From: a virus
Reading direction: 5' to 3' (one strand)
Length of the DNA stretch: 29,921 nt
Virus record (IMG/VR): IMGVR_UViG_3300017719_000109
Coordinates: 1-29,921 of that record
In this document: positions 1-6,457 of the stretch, piece by piece
Layout: every line of letters begins with the position of its first letter
How positions within the stretch are numbered: the stretch's first letter is position 1
The notes under the pieces: model-generated
The model's database searches: none
What the model saw: the letters and a program-made list of their open reading frames with translations, nothing else
Told to the model about the DNA's origin: nothing
Position numbers and translations under genes: made by a program

Positions 1-1
1 C

Positions 2-436
2 TATACTGAGTATGACGGCTTTGAGGATAGAGGGGAGTTATCTTTTCCCAATCTGCCGCCCAACCAGTGGTACATGGTCGACCTATTCCCAGGCTTCAAC
101 TTTAACCTTAGGGGGAGTGCCTATCGTAGTGACTCAGTAACACCATTAGGACCTAACAAAGTACTAATAGAGTTTAGAGGATATGGACTACGCAAAGACA
201 CACCAGAAGAACGTAGAACACGTATTAACCATCACAATAGTATATGGGGACCGTTCGGACGTAACCTACACGAAGACCTAATTGGAGTTGCTGGACAAGG
301 AACTACAATGCGTGAAGGTACCGAAGCAAGACACATACTACATGGCAGACATGAGAATGGCACTATACATGACGAAGTAGGTATGCGTCATTACTATAGT
401 GAATGGGGGAAGTATTTAGATATTAATCCTTATTAA
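2..436 (+). CDS. Rieske-type oxygenase alpha subunit, C-terminal part (partial)
   Basis: The reading frame is open from the left edge, so only the last 144 residues are present. The sequence GPFGRNLHEDLIGVAGQGT followed by HGRHEN, HDEVGMRHYY and SEWGKYL resembles the C-terminus of the catalytic domain of Rieske non-haem iron oxygenases. In that family an Asp in a GP-G...D-D/E-D stretch completes the two-His-one-carboxylate iron site; here the Asp of HED is the candidate. The Rieske Cys/His cluster and the two iron His residues would lie upstream, outside the window. Such enzymes hydroxylate aromatic rings or small organic compounds and need a reductase partner. A methanesulfonate monooxygenase-like subunit is possible, but that is recollection, not proof. 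The gene is followed by a promoter and tRNA genes and has the same AT-rich composition as the phage genes around it. Confidence 0.6.
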   Translation, partial: YTEYDGFEDRGELSFPNLPPNQWYMVDLFPGFNFNLRGSAYRSDSVTPLGPNKVLIEFRGYGLRKDTPEERRTRINHHNSIWGPFGRNLHEDLIGVAGQGTTMREGTEARHILHGRHENGTIHDEVGMRHYYSEWGKYLDINPY

Positions 437-449
437 TATCCAAAAGAGG

Positions 450-478
450 TTGACCTTTATAAATACTTGTGTTATAGT
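450..478 (+). promoter_or_regulatory. sigma70-type promoter
   Basis: TTGACC (450-455), a 17-base spacer, then TATAGT (473-478). It lies just after the stop of the oxygenase gene and reads towards the leader ORF, terminator and tRNAs. Expected transcription start is near 485. Confidence 0.6.
458..465 (+). promoter_or_regulatory. T4-type late promoter motif
   Basis: Exact TATAAATA, the T4 late promoter consensus. It lies inside the spacer of the sigma70-type promoter, so the same transcript could be made early and late. Expected start is near 471. Confidence 0.5.
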
Positions 479-510
479 AGTAACATAATAAGGAAATAGG
501 AATTTTAAAC

Positions 511-570
511 ATGATCAAGACTAATACAATATGTATAATATGTTGGCCACCTTCCGGGGGTATGTTTTGA
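511..570 (+). CDS. Possible leader peptide (19 aa, Cys/Trp codons)
   Basis: A short ORF encodes MIKTNTICIICWPPSGGMF. A weak AGG (498-500) lies 10 bases before the ATG, and a better AAGGA (490-494) is too far away. It lies between a promoter and an intrinsic terminator, and the next genes are tRNA-Trp and tRNA-Cys. It contains the codon run TGT ATA ATA TGT TGG (Cys-Ile-Ile-Cys-Trp), which matches both tRNAs. This is the layout of an attenuation leader, but a chance ORF of this size cannot be excluded. No known family is recognised. Confidence 0.35.
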   Translation: MIKTNTICIICWPPSGGMF

Positions 571-601
571 CATGACTTTGTAACCAAAAGTTATTTTAAA
601 C

Positions 602-638
602 AAGCCCCTAGTAATTAATTTTATTAGGGGCTTTTTTT
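602..638 (+). terminator. Rho-independent terminator directly before tRNA-Trp
   Basis: An 8-bp stem, AGCCCCTA (603-610) with TAGGGGCT (625-632), has a 14-base AT-rich loop and is followed by a run of T to 638. The next base, 639, is the first base of mature tRNA-Trp. Every promoter I can see for the tRNAs lies upstream of this terminator. Confidence 0.8.
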
Positions 639-712
639 GTGGGTGAAGTGTTACGGTAGCACGGCTGGCTCCAACCCAGCAAGATAGGGTTCAATTCCTT
701 ACACCCATGCCA
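639..712 (+). tRNA. tRNA-Trp (CCA)
   Basis: Acceptor stem GTGGGTG (639-645) pairs with CACCCAT (702-708), with one G-T pair at the end. The anticodon arm is GCTGG-CTCCAAC-CCAGC, giving anticodon CCA. The T arm is TAGGG-TTCAATT-CCTTA. Discriminator G709 is usual for bacterial tRNA-Trp, and CCA is encoded at 710-712. It is one base away from tRNA-Cys. Confidence 0.9.
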
Positions 713-713
713 A

Positions 714-787
714 CACTAAGTGGCAGAATGGTTATGCGACGGACTGCAACTCCGTTTATGCCGGTTCGATTCCGGCCTTAGTGTCCA
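714..787 (+). tRNA. tRNA-Cys (GCA)
   Basis: Acceptor stem CACTAAG (714-720) pairs perfectly with CTTAGTG (777-783). The anticodon arm is ACGGA-CTGCAAC-TCCGT, giving anticodon GCA. The T arm is GCCGG-TTCGATT-CCGGC. Discriminator T784 is the Cys identity base, and CCA is encoded at 785-787. It is probably co-transcribed with tRNA-Trp and separated by RNase processing. Confidence 0.93.
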
Positions 788-799
788 ACAATTTTTTCA

Positions 800-828
800 T
801 TGACAATAAGTATAGTTGATGTTATAAT
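800..828 (+). promoter_or_regulatory. Consensus sigma70 promoter
   Basis: TTGACA (800-805), 17 bases, TATAAT (823-828): both boxes are perfect. It lies between tRNA-Cys and the phosphoesterase gene, with expected start near 835. Confidence 0.85.
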
Positions 829-857
829 ATATTAACAATCAAACAAAGGACACAGAC

Positions 858-1379
858 ATGGCAAAAACTTTCGTAATTAGTGATACACATTTTAACCATG
901 CCCCTATCCTTGAGTTTAAAGATTACATTGGTAAACCTGTTAGAGATTTTGACAGTGTAGCTCAAATGAACGAAGCAATGATGGACAACTGGGTAAGTGT
1001 TGTTGGTCCAAAAGATACTGTTATCCACTGTGGTGATGTTCTTTTTGGAATGGACAAGGCTGACTGGATGGCCGCAAACTTTGATAAGTTACCAGGCAAA
1101 AAAAGACTTGTTGTTGGTAACCACGACAATGTAAAAATACTTGCTCCGTTCTTTAAGGACATACAGTTATGGATTGACATGAGCGACAAAGGTTTGTTGT
1201 TTAGTCATACTCCACAACATGCTAGTACACTTGCTGAGTCACACAGGTTTGGCGATAAACCTATACTTAACGTACATGGACATATCCATACTAACCCTAG
1301 TCCAGATGGTCCATATAAATGTGTATGTGTTGAGCAAATCGACTACACACCGTTAGATATAGACACTTTAATAACATAA
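858..1379 (+). CDS. Calcineurin-like metallophosphoesterase
   Basis: A 173-residue protein with the full set of metallophosphoesterase motifs: SDTHF (metal ligands D9 and H11), GD at 59-60, GNHD at 87-90, SHTP near 116-119, and GHIH at 141-144. These residues hold a two-metal centre that cleaves phosphomono- or diesters. The size fits the small single-domain members seen in bacteria and phages; the substrate cannot be read from the sequence. The start is supported by AAGGA at 846-850, seven bases before the ATG. A consensus sigma70 promoter directly upstream and a hairpin after the stop suggest a separate early transcript. It could process nucleotides, cyclic nucleotides or RNA ends, but nothing nearby decides. 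Confidence 0.85.
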   Translation: MAKTFVISDTHFNHAPILEFKDYIGKPVRDFDSVAQMNEAMMDNWVSVVGPKDTVIHCGDVLFGMDKADWMAANFDKLPGKKRLVVGNHDNVKILAPFFKDIQLWIDMSDKGLLFSHTPQHASTLAESHRFGDKPILNVHGHIHTNPSPDGPYKCVCVEQIDYTPLDIDTLIT

Positions 1380-1383
1380 AGTT

Positions 1384-1407
1384 AAGGCTTTTGGAAACAA
1401 AAGTCTT
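1384..1407 (+). other. Hairpin after the phosphoesterase gene
   Basis: AAGGCTTTT (1384-1392) and AAAAGTCTT (1399-1407) form a 9-bp stem with one G-T pair and a GGAAAC loop. No clean T run follows, so it may be a weak terminator or an RNA end-protecting structure. Its last two bases are also the start of the next promoter's -35 box. Confidence 0.4.
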
Positions 1408-1434
1408 GACTTCTCTATATTTTGGTGCTATAAT
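1406..1434 (+). promoter_or_regulatory. sigma70-type promoter
   Basis: TTGACT (1406-1411), 17 bases, perfect TATAAT (1429-1434). It reads into the gene at 1470, with expected start near 1441. Confidence 0.8.
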
Positions 1435-1472
1435 GTAAGTAATAATTAGGCAAATAACTAGAGGCAAATATG
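1429..1472 (+). repeat. Promoter-leader repeat, copy 1
   Basis: From the -10 box to the start codon, this stretch matches the one at 2227-2268 in nearly every block: TATAATGTA, then TAATAATTAGGCAAA, then AGAGGCA just before the ATG. The shared AGAGG is the ribosome binding site. Confidence 0.7.
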
Positions 1473-2195
1473 ATTAGCGATGTTAAAATTAAGAACGGAT
1501 ATCTAAGCAAGGATTCAATTCCATTGAAAACAGTTCCTACACAAGAAGCACTTGCTATGGCTGTAGCGGCACAACGTATTAACGGTGCTTATATCAAAGA
1601 CACTAGACGTTTTTCAGAACCTGATAACAAAACACAGTTTTCTAATAAAGAGATTGTGAAGTTTGCTTTCAGAAGCGATCATGCGCCAACTGACTATATA
1701 CGTCCTACTCCAACAGCCGACGACTATGCCAAAGTAGCAGAAATCCACAAATGGATGAAACGTTATGTGATGTTAGGATTAGGCGACTTAGACGATTTCA
1801 AACGAGACATGGTTGAAAGTGTATCACAAGATACTGTAATATACAACAACTTAGGGCGTGTAGCATTTATTCCTGAGTTTGTAAAACGTGATAAACTCGA
1901 AACAAGTCTTACAAAAGAAATTCGTATAGAGTATCGTGACAGTCAATACCTAGGCAAAGAGAAAGATATTGTTGAAGGTGTTATCAAGATACTAGATAAA
2001 CGTTACAGTGAACAATGGGAAAGCTATAACTACACAGCAGTTATAGACGGTAACCTAGTATCGTTTATGAACAAGTTTCCATATGATGTAGGCAGTATGC
2101 TACGTGTTAAAGGCAAAGTAAAAGCACAAACACAAAACAGATTGTTTGGTGCCAACGAAACACGTTTAAACTATGTTAAACTTTATAAAGTATAA
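1470..2195 (+). CDS. Unknown phage protein, possible C-terminal OB fold
   Basis: A 241-residue soluble protein that I do not recognise by name. The last 50 residues read as a short beta-rich domain: AVIDGNLVSFMNKF, then GSMLRVKGKVKAQ, then a final strand with TRLNYVKLYKV. That order (strand, aromatic turn, 'hydrophobic-KG-V' strand, 'T-LN-VK' strand) is common in OB-fold nucleic-acid-binding modules at the ends of phage replication proteins. The N-terminal two thirds are mainly helical and charged, with no motif I can name. Residues 70-85 include several prolines. It has its own near-consensus promoter and an AGAGG ribosome site. The leader is almost identical to that of the DNA ligase gene downstream, so the two are likely expressed together and may share a DNA-related role. 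That role is inference only. Confidence 0.75.
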   Translation: MISDVKIKNGYLSKDSIPLKTVPTQEALAMAVAAQRINGAYIKDTRRFSEPDNKTQFSNKEIVKFAFRSDHAPTDYIRPTPTADDYAKVAEIHKWMKRYVMLGLGDLDDFKRDMVESVSQDTVIYNNLGRVAFIPEFVKRDKLETSLTKEIRIEYRDSQYLGKEKDIVEGVIKILDKRYSEQWESYNYTAVIDGNLVSFMNKFPYDVGSMLRVKGKVKAQTQNRLFGANETRLNYVKLYKV

Positions 2196-2203
2196 ATTAG
2201 GGG

Positions 2204-2232
2204 TTGACATCTAGTTAAATAGATCGTATAAT
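2204..2232 (+). promoter_or_regulatory. Consensus sigma70 promoter
   Basis: TTGACA (2204-2209), 17 bases, TATAAT (2227-2232), both perfect. It drives the DNA ligase gene, with expected start near 2239. Confidence 0.85.
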
Positions 2233-2268
2233 GTATATAATAATTAGGCAAACAGAGAGGCATAAATG
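2227..2268 (+). repeat. Promoter-leader repeat, copy 2
   Basis: Second copy of the leader described at 1429-1472, ending at the ligase start codon. Differences are a two-base change after TATAATGTA and a small deletion before AGAGGCA. Confidence 0.7.
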
Positions 2269-3576
2269 AGAACACAACCGCAAGATATTATCGCAAAGTT
2301 AGAAGCAGACAATAGTAAGCTCGCTAAACAAGCAATCCTAAAAGAAGCACTTGAAGAAGGTGTTCCAGAATTTTTTGAAGGTGTCACAATGGCACTTGAT
2401 CCTCTTGTTACATTTGGTGTAAAGCAAGTACCTGAACGTACAGATGTGCTTACAGGACAAGGATTAGATTGGGATACATTTAAAGTCCTTGCTAATCAAT
2501 TAATCAATAGAGAACTTACAGGACATGCGGCACGTGATGCTATCATATTAGCAATGGGTGTTGCTACTACTGAACAGTGGAATGGATTTTATAGACGTAT
2601 CTTAATCAAAGACTTAAGATGTGGAATGAGTGAAAAGACTGTTAACAAAGTAGCACCAGGCACTGTACCAGTATTCACATGTAGTCTAGCACACGACTCA
2701 GCTAACCATGAAAAGAAGATGGTAGGCAAAAAGCAAATTGAAGTTAAACTAGACGGCGTAAGAGTATTAGCAGTATGTAAAAGCGGCAAGGTAGAATTGT
2801 TTAGCCGTAACGGAAAACAGTTTCATAACTTTCCGCACATTGTTAAAGAGATTGAAAACGTACTAAGTTGTACACCTGCTCCTTATGATTGTGTATTAGA
2901 CGGCGAAGTAATGAGCAAAGACTTTCAAGACCTTATGAAACAAGTACATAGAAAAGATGGTAAGGCCGCAACTGATAGTGTACTACACTTGTTTGACTTT
3001 ATTCCGTTGAAAGACTTTTTAGAAGGTGGATGGGATAAACCACAAACATATCGTAGTAATTTAGTTAAGTATTGGGTACTAGAAAACAATGACATCTTAG
3101 AGCACGTTGTAGCGTGTGAATGGGAAGAGGTAGACTTAGACACTCCCGAAGGTAACAAACGCTTTGTAGAGCTTAATAAGACGGCTGTAGACGGTGGTTA
3201 CGAAGGTGTTATGATTAAGGACGTTGATGCGCCCTACGAATGTAAACGTACACATGCTTGGTTAAAAGCAAAACCGTTTATTGAAATCACATTAACTGTC
3301 GTTGACGTTGAAGAAGGCACAGGACGTAACGAAGGAAGACTAGGTGCCGTAATAGTAGAAGGAGAAGACGATGGATACAATTATCGCCTTAACTGTGGGA
3401 GCGGTTTCACTGACGCTCAACGTGATGAGTACTGGACTGAACGTGCTAGTCTCATTGGTAACTTAATTGAAATAAGAGCAGATGCTCGAACTAAATCACA
3501 AGACAGTGATACATACAGTTTACGTTTTCCACGATTCAAAACGTTTCGTGGTTTCCAAGCTGGTGAGAAGATTTAA
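2266..3576 (+). CDS. lig: ATP-dependent DNA ligase
   Basis: A 436-residue enzyme that seals nicks in duplex DNA using ATP. The nucleotidyl-transfer motif I is KLDGVR, with K161 as the lysine that carries AMP. Further family motifs follow: FSRNGK near 179-184, LDGEV at 211-215 (motif III), EGVMIKD (motif IV) and WLKAKP (motif V). The C-terminal part (ITLTVVDVEEGTGRNEGRLG onward, ending RFPRFKTFR) is the OB-fold domain. The N-terminal 150 residues resemble the helical DNA-binding domain of T4 gp30-type ligases. It is somewhat shorter than T4 ligase but looks complete. It has its own consensus sigma70 promoter and an AGAGG ribosome site. Its stop overlaps the next start (TAATG), so the downstream membrane protein is probably translated by coupling. 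It likely serves phage DNA replication and repair. Confidence 0.93.
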   Translation: MRTQPQDIIAKLEADNSKLAKQAILKEALEEGVPEFFEGVTMALDPLVTFGVKQVPERTDVLTGQGLDWDTFKVLANQLINRELTGHAARDAIILAMGVATTEQWNGFYRRILIKDLRCGMSEKTVNKVAPGTVPVFTCSLAHDSANHEKKMVGKKQIEVKLDGVRVLAVCKSGKVELFSRNGKQFHNFPHIVKEIENVLSCTPAPYDCVLDGEVMSKDFQDLMKQVHRKDGKAATDSVLHLFDFIPLKDFLEGGWDKPQTYRSNLVKYWVLENNDILEHVVACEWEEVDLDTPEGNKRFVELNKTAVDGGYEGVMIKDVDAPYECKRTHAWLKAKPFIEITLTVVDVEEGTGRNEGRLGAVIVEGEDDGYNYRLNCGSGFTDAQRDEYWTERASLIGNLIEIRADARTKSQDSDTYSLRFPRFKTFRGFQAGEKI

Positions 3577-4088
3577 TGTATAGAGTAACGGCATATTTTA
3601 AAAATCACAAGGTCACACAATCATTTGTTGATCTATACGATGCTATAGACTGGAGAGATGTAGCCGACGCCCATTACCCTAAGAAAGTAACATTTGAAAA
3701 GGAGACTTCCATGAGAGAGTGGATTTATAATTGTTGGAATGTAGTAATGGATCATAATAAGAATCCGTTGAGTGTTATTCCGGACTTTAGTACACGACAT
3801 ATGATTATGCAGGTATTAGCATGGATGTGGTGTATTGTATTTGGTATCATTGTAGGTAGCATGTACATGGGAGTGTTTAGTATGGTACTACATACTCTAA
3901 TACTAGGAGCAATAGCAATTACTGTTGGTACATTTGAAACTGCCAAACGTAAGCCTAATGCGTTTAATTTTTCTAGCGGATATACATCATATGGCAGAGG
4001 TAGAACTTATACTATCTGGAGAGACGAAAAAGGTAATGCCAAAAAGGTTCCACTAGATCCCAACGATCCAGGAGGCGAACATGAGTGA
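3576..4088 (+). CDS. Putative two-helix membrane protein
   Basis: A 170-residue protein with two adjacent hydrophobic segments, roughly residues 78-98 and 100-120, and a glycine/tyrosine-rich hydrophilic tail. The ATG at 3576 overlaps the ligase stop (TAATG). A second in-frame ATG at 3711 has a much better ribosome site (AAAAGGAG ending about nine bases upstream) and would give a 125-residue protein keeping both membrane segments. The first 45 residues look like a small soluble unit, so both starts may be used. Function is unknown. The next gene starts inside this one (4081), and together they form a short run of small membrane proteins after the ligase. Confidence 0.65.
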   Translation: MYRVTAYFKNHKVTQSFVDLYDAIDWRDVADAHYPKKVTFEKETSMREWIYNCWNVVMDHNKNPLSVIPDFSTRHMIMQVLAWMWCIVFGIIVGSMYMGVFSMVLHTLILGAIAITVGTFETAKRKPNAFNFSSGYTSYGRGRTYTIWRDEKGNAKKVPLDPNDPGGEHE

Positions 4089-4221
4089 TCCAAACAAGCC
4101 TTATCACAACAAAGGTGCCGGAATAGCATTTCTAATTATTGCTTTTATGATGTTAGGTGTACCTATAATTATTGGAACATCAATGGGTTGGTTCAATCTA
4201 TTTGGTATATTAGGATTGTGA
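4081..4221 (+). CDS. Small single-helix membrane protein (46 aa)
   Basis: Starts MSDPNKPYHNKG, followed by one hydrophobic stretch from about residue 13 to 33 and a short hydrophobic tail. GGAGG lies six bases before the ATG, and the start overlaps the previous gene by eight bases, which supports translation. Function unknown. Confidence 0.7.
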   Translation: MSDPNKPYHNKGAGIAFLIIAFMMLGVPIIIGTSMGWFNLFGILGL

Positions 4222-4222
4222 C

Positions 4223-4408
4223 ATGTGGACCTTAGTCTTTGTATACTTTTTTGAAGTAACACCTTTTGTAGAACTAATTAGTGTTCATACATCAATGACT
4301 GAATGCTTTCAAGCAAGAGAAGTTCTTAGTATAGAACACGGCAAGGGTAACGGTTACTTTGAAGCAGGTCATCAAGCAGTTTGTATTAATATGAACGAAA
4401 GTACCTAA
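4223..4408 (+). CDS. Small unknown protein (61 aa)
   Basis: Starts one base after the previous stop, with AGGA at 4212-4215 seven bases upstream. The first 20 residues are hydrophobic and aromatic (MWTLVFVYFFEVTPFVELIS). The rest is hydrophilic with two cysteines. It ends in a TAATG overlap with the next gene. This is a compact operon position; the function is unknown. Confidence 0.6.
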   Translation: MWTLVFVYFFEVTPFVELISVHTSMTECFQAREVLSIEHGKGNGYFEAGHQAVCINMNEST

Positions 4409-5094
4409 TGAACATTGAATTTATTTGTAGAGATAAAAGTGCTTTAACAAATTTTCCTATTGTACCGGCTAAAGATTGCTTACCTGACTGGTACAATAAA
4501 CTTAACACATCTAACAGTATCAAAGATTGTTTACCTGTAAAAGATATGATTACCGCAGGGTATATTATACCAAACGTGTTCGAACAAGAAATTATTGCCG
4601 AAGAGAACTTGTCAACAGGACAAGAAGATCTTGAAAGAGTATTTCCTGTTGAACGCATTGGTGAGTTTATGGAAGTACAAAATCAATTTACTACTCCAAA
4701 TTCATTTTATCAACATCAACAATGTCCTGTACACATACAAGGCAAAAAGAAATCATATATTAAAATAGCAGTGCCTTGGAAGATTAAAACTCCTCCAGGC
4801 TATAGTTGTTTGTTTGTACAACCGTTTTGGCATTTTGATCAAGAGTTTGTAATAATGCCTGCTATTATTGATACTGACGAATTTGACTTAGGCGAATTAA
4901 ACTTTCCTTGTTATCTAACTGATCCTGTAAAATTATTAAAGCCAGGTGAGCCGTTAGTACAAGTAATACCATTTAAACGAGAAGAGTGGAAACATACTCT
5001 TAAATACGAAGCACCGACAAGTAGAACTAAGATGGGATTGTTCTTAAACAATGCCTACAAAAGAATTGTTCATCAAAAGAAATTATTCCAATAA
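4408..5094 (+). CDS. Conserved phage protein, DUF6065-like
   Basis: A 228-residue soluble protein. Features I recognise from a family of unknown function (DUF6065-type, common in marine T4-like phages) are LPDWYNKL near the start, IKDCLPVKDMITAGYIIPN, then CPVHIQG, VPWKIKTPPGYSCLF with QPFWH, and finally GEPLVQVIPFKREEWKH. The pattern of a proline-rich beta sandwich with conserved W, H and R suggests an enzyme or binding fold, but no reaction is known to me. It starts by TAATG overlap with the upstream gene and has no strong ribosome site of its own. It ends just before a new promoter, so it closes the ligase operon. Confidence 0.7.
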   Translation: MNIEFICRDKSALTNFPIVPAKDCLPDWYNKLNTSNSIKDCLPVKDMITAGYIIPNVFEQEIIAEENLSTGQEDLERVFPVERIGEFMEVQNQFTTPNSFYQHQQCPVHIQGKKKSYIKIAVPWKIKTPPGYSCLFVQPFWHFDQEFVIMPAIIDTDEFDLGELNFPCYLTDPVKLLKPGEPLVQVIPFKREEWKHTLKYEAPTSRTKMGLFLNNAYKRIVHQKKLFQ

Positions 5095-5097
5095 TAG

Positions 5098-5126
5098 TTG
5101 ACTTTTCTTATCATTGACTATATACT
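5098..5126 (+). promoter_or_regulatory. sigma70-type promoter
   Basis: TTGACT (5098-5103), 17 bases, TATACT (5121-5126). It lies in the 59-base gap before the gene at 5154. Confidence 0.6.
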
Positions 5127-5153
5127 GCTATAAACATCCAGGAGATTTATGAA

Positions 5154-6446
5154 GTGGCTATTCCAAAAAGAACAAAAAAGAAAGTCGTACGGGGCGCACC
5201 TCGTATCAAACGTGGTAACAAACTTACTGAACCTAGTTGGGAAGGTTGGGAAGAATGGACCGGTGAAAAATATCATCGTACCGCCCAACATGCTAGAGCT
5301 TGGTATTACGAAAACTACAAGCCCGCAGATTTGTATCCAGCTGTATGGAAATACATGGAACAAAATGATTACACTAAAGAACAACTTAAACAAGCAAAAT
5401 CTGCTCCTAGTCACGAACTAAGCATTACAGCTGGCATCACAGCAAAACTGTTGATGAACGGCATGCCCGATTACAATAAGAAGCACGACGACTATTGGGA
5501 CACGTTGCCAGGAACAATGGGCAATGTTGCTCCTGCTACAAAGTTTTTAAATGCTCGTATCGAACGTGCTATAGAAGCAGGTAAAAGTGTTGTTGAAGAA
5601 AAGAAAGCAATTGAAGAAGAAAAGAAGGATGTTTACACTCCTACTATTCAAGAACGTATTCGAGATCAAGCATACATTCAATCAGAAGCAATTGATGAAT
5701 GGCTAGAAGGATGGGTATCTGATAAGCCTAACTTTGATCCTAAAGGATTTGACTTTAAGAAGCATTTTCAAAAGATGGGTGTTACACAAGCACATGCTCG
5801 TAAAATTAAAGGTTTCTTTGAAAACGAATTAGATGACTTTAAAGAACTAGAACGAATGCCAACTAAAGCAAAACTATCTAAAATGAGTGAAGTTGAACAA
5901 GATCAATGGGCACAACTTAAAGAAGGTTACGCACATCTAAAGAAAACAGATATTAAAATCTTTACAACTGCTATTGAAGATCTACTACAAGCATTAGACT
6001 TTGTTATTGCTACAGCAAAAGCAACTAGAGCTCCACGTAAATCAAAACCAAAGAGTGCTACTAAACTTGTTGAAAAGTTGAAGTTCCTTAAGGTAGACGA
6101 CAAGCATAAGATTGCTAGTATTAGTCCAGATCAAATTATTGGTGCTAGTGAGCTTTGGGTGTTTAATGTTAAGACACGTAAGATAGGAAAATATCTTGCT
6201 AGTAATATTGATCCAAAAGGAATGGGTAGAGAAGGCACAGGTCTTAGTGTTAAAGGCACAACTATTATTGGATTTAATGAATCAGAAAGTATTCAAAAAA
6301 CACTACGTAAGCCAGAAGATAAGATTAAAGAGTTTCAAGGTTTAGGAAAGGTTAAATTGCGTACATTCTTAGAAGATATTAATGCTGTTGATATTAAACT
6401 TAACGGACGTATCAATTCCGATACTGTCTTACTTAAGGTAATCTGA
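5154..6446 (+). CDS. Conserved T4-like marine phage protein, unknown function
   Basis: A 430-residue highly charged protein (GTG start). GGAG at 5141-5144 is nine bases before the GTG. An ATG five bases earlier (5149) opens only a 90-residue frame and is rejected. The N-terminal half, with PSWEGWEEW, YYENYKPADLYPAVWKYM and TAGITAKLL, resembles a protein I know from marine cyanophages that has no assigned role. Residues about 143-160 are a lysine/glutamate-rich coiled-coil-like linker. A second unit (about 175-245) has DFKKHFQKMGVTQAHARKI. The C-terminal 120 residues are beta-rich, with repeated 'KIGKYLAS' and 'GTTIIGFNES' strands. It precedes fibre genes and has its own promoter. A scaffold, morphogenesis or virion-interior role is possible but not shown. 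Confidence 0.8.
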   Translation: MAIPKRTKKKVVRGAPRIKRGNKLTEPSWEGWEEWTGEKYHRTAQHARAWYYENYKPADLYPAVWKYMEQNDYTKEQLKQAKSAPSHELSITAGITAKLLMNGMPDYNKKHDDYWDTLPGTMGNVAPATKFLNARIERAIEAGKSVVEEKKAIEEEKKDVYTPTIQERIRDQAYIQSEAIDEWLEGWVSDKPNFDPKGFDFKKHFQKMGVTQAHARKIKGFFENELDDFKELERMPTKAKLSKMSEVEQDQWAQLKEGYAHLKKTDIKIFTTAIEDLLQALDFVIATAKATRAPRKSKPKSATKLVEKLKFLKVDDKHKIASISPDQIIGASELWVFNVKTRKIGKYLASNIDPKGMGREGTGLSVKGTTIIGFNESESIQKTLRKPEDKIKEFQGLGKVKLRTFLEDINAVDIKLNGRINSDTVLLKVI

Positions 6447-6452
6447 TAAATA
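6445..6452 (+). promoter_or_regulatory. T4-type late promoter motif
   Basis: GATAAATA overlaps the stop of the upstream gene and ends five bases before the ATG at 6458. Late RNA would start at or next to that ATG. No Shine-Dalgarno sequence lies at normal distance; AAGG at 6435-6438 is 19 bases away. Confidence 0.5.
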
Positions 6453-6457
6453 GTTGC

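Noticed and set aside
567-597. Second promoter (TTGACA with a weak -10) between the leader ORF and the terminator
   Set aside because: Candidate -10 boxes (GTTATT or TATTTT) are poor or wrongly spaced, and it would still lie before the terminator.
639-787. tRNA genes as a prophage attachment site
   Set aside because: No integrase or matching repeat is seen in the window, and T4-like phages are normally lytic.
5149-5421. Alternative 90-residue ORF starting at the ATG five bases before the GTG of the 5154 gene
   Set aside because: The ribosome site spacing is too short (four bases), and the 430-residue frame has recognisable conserved sequence.
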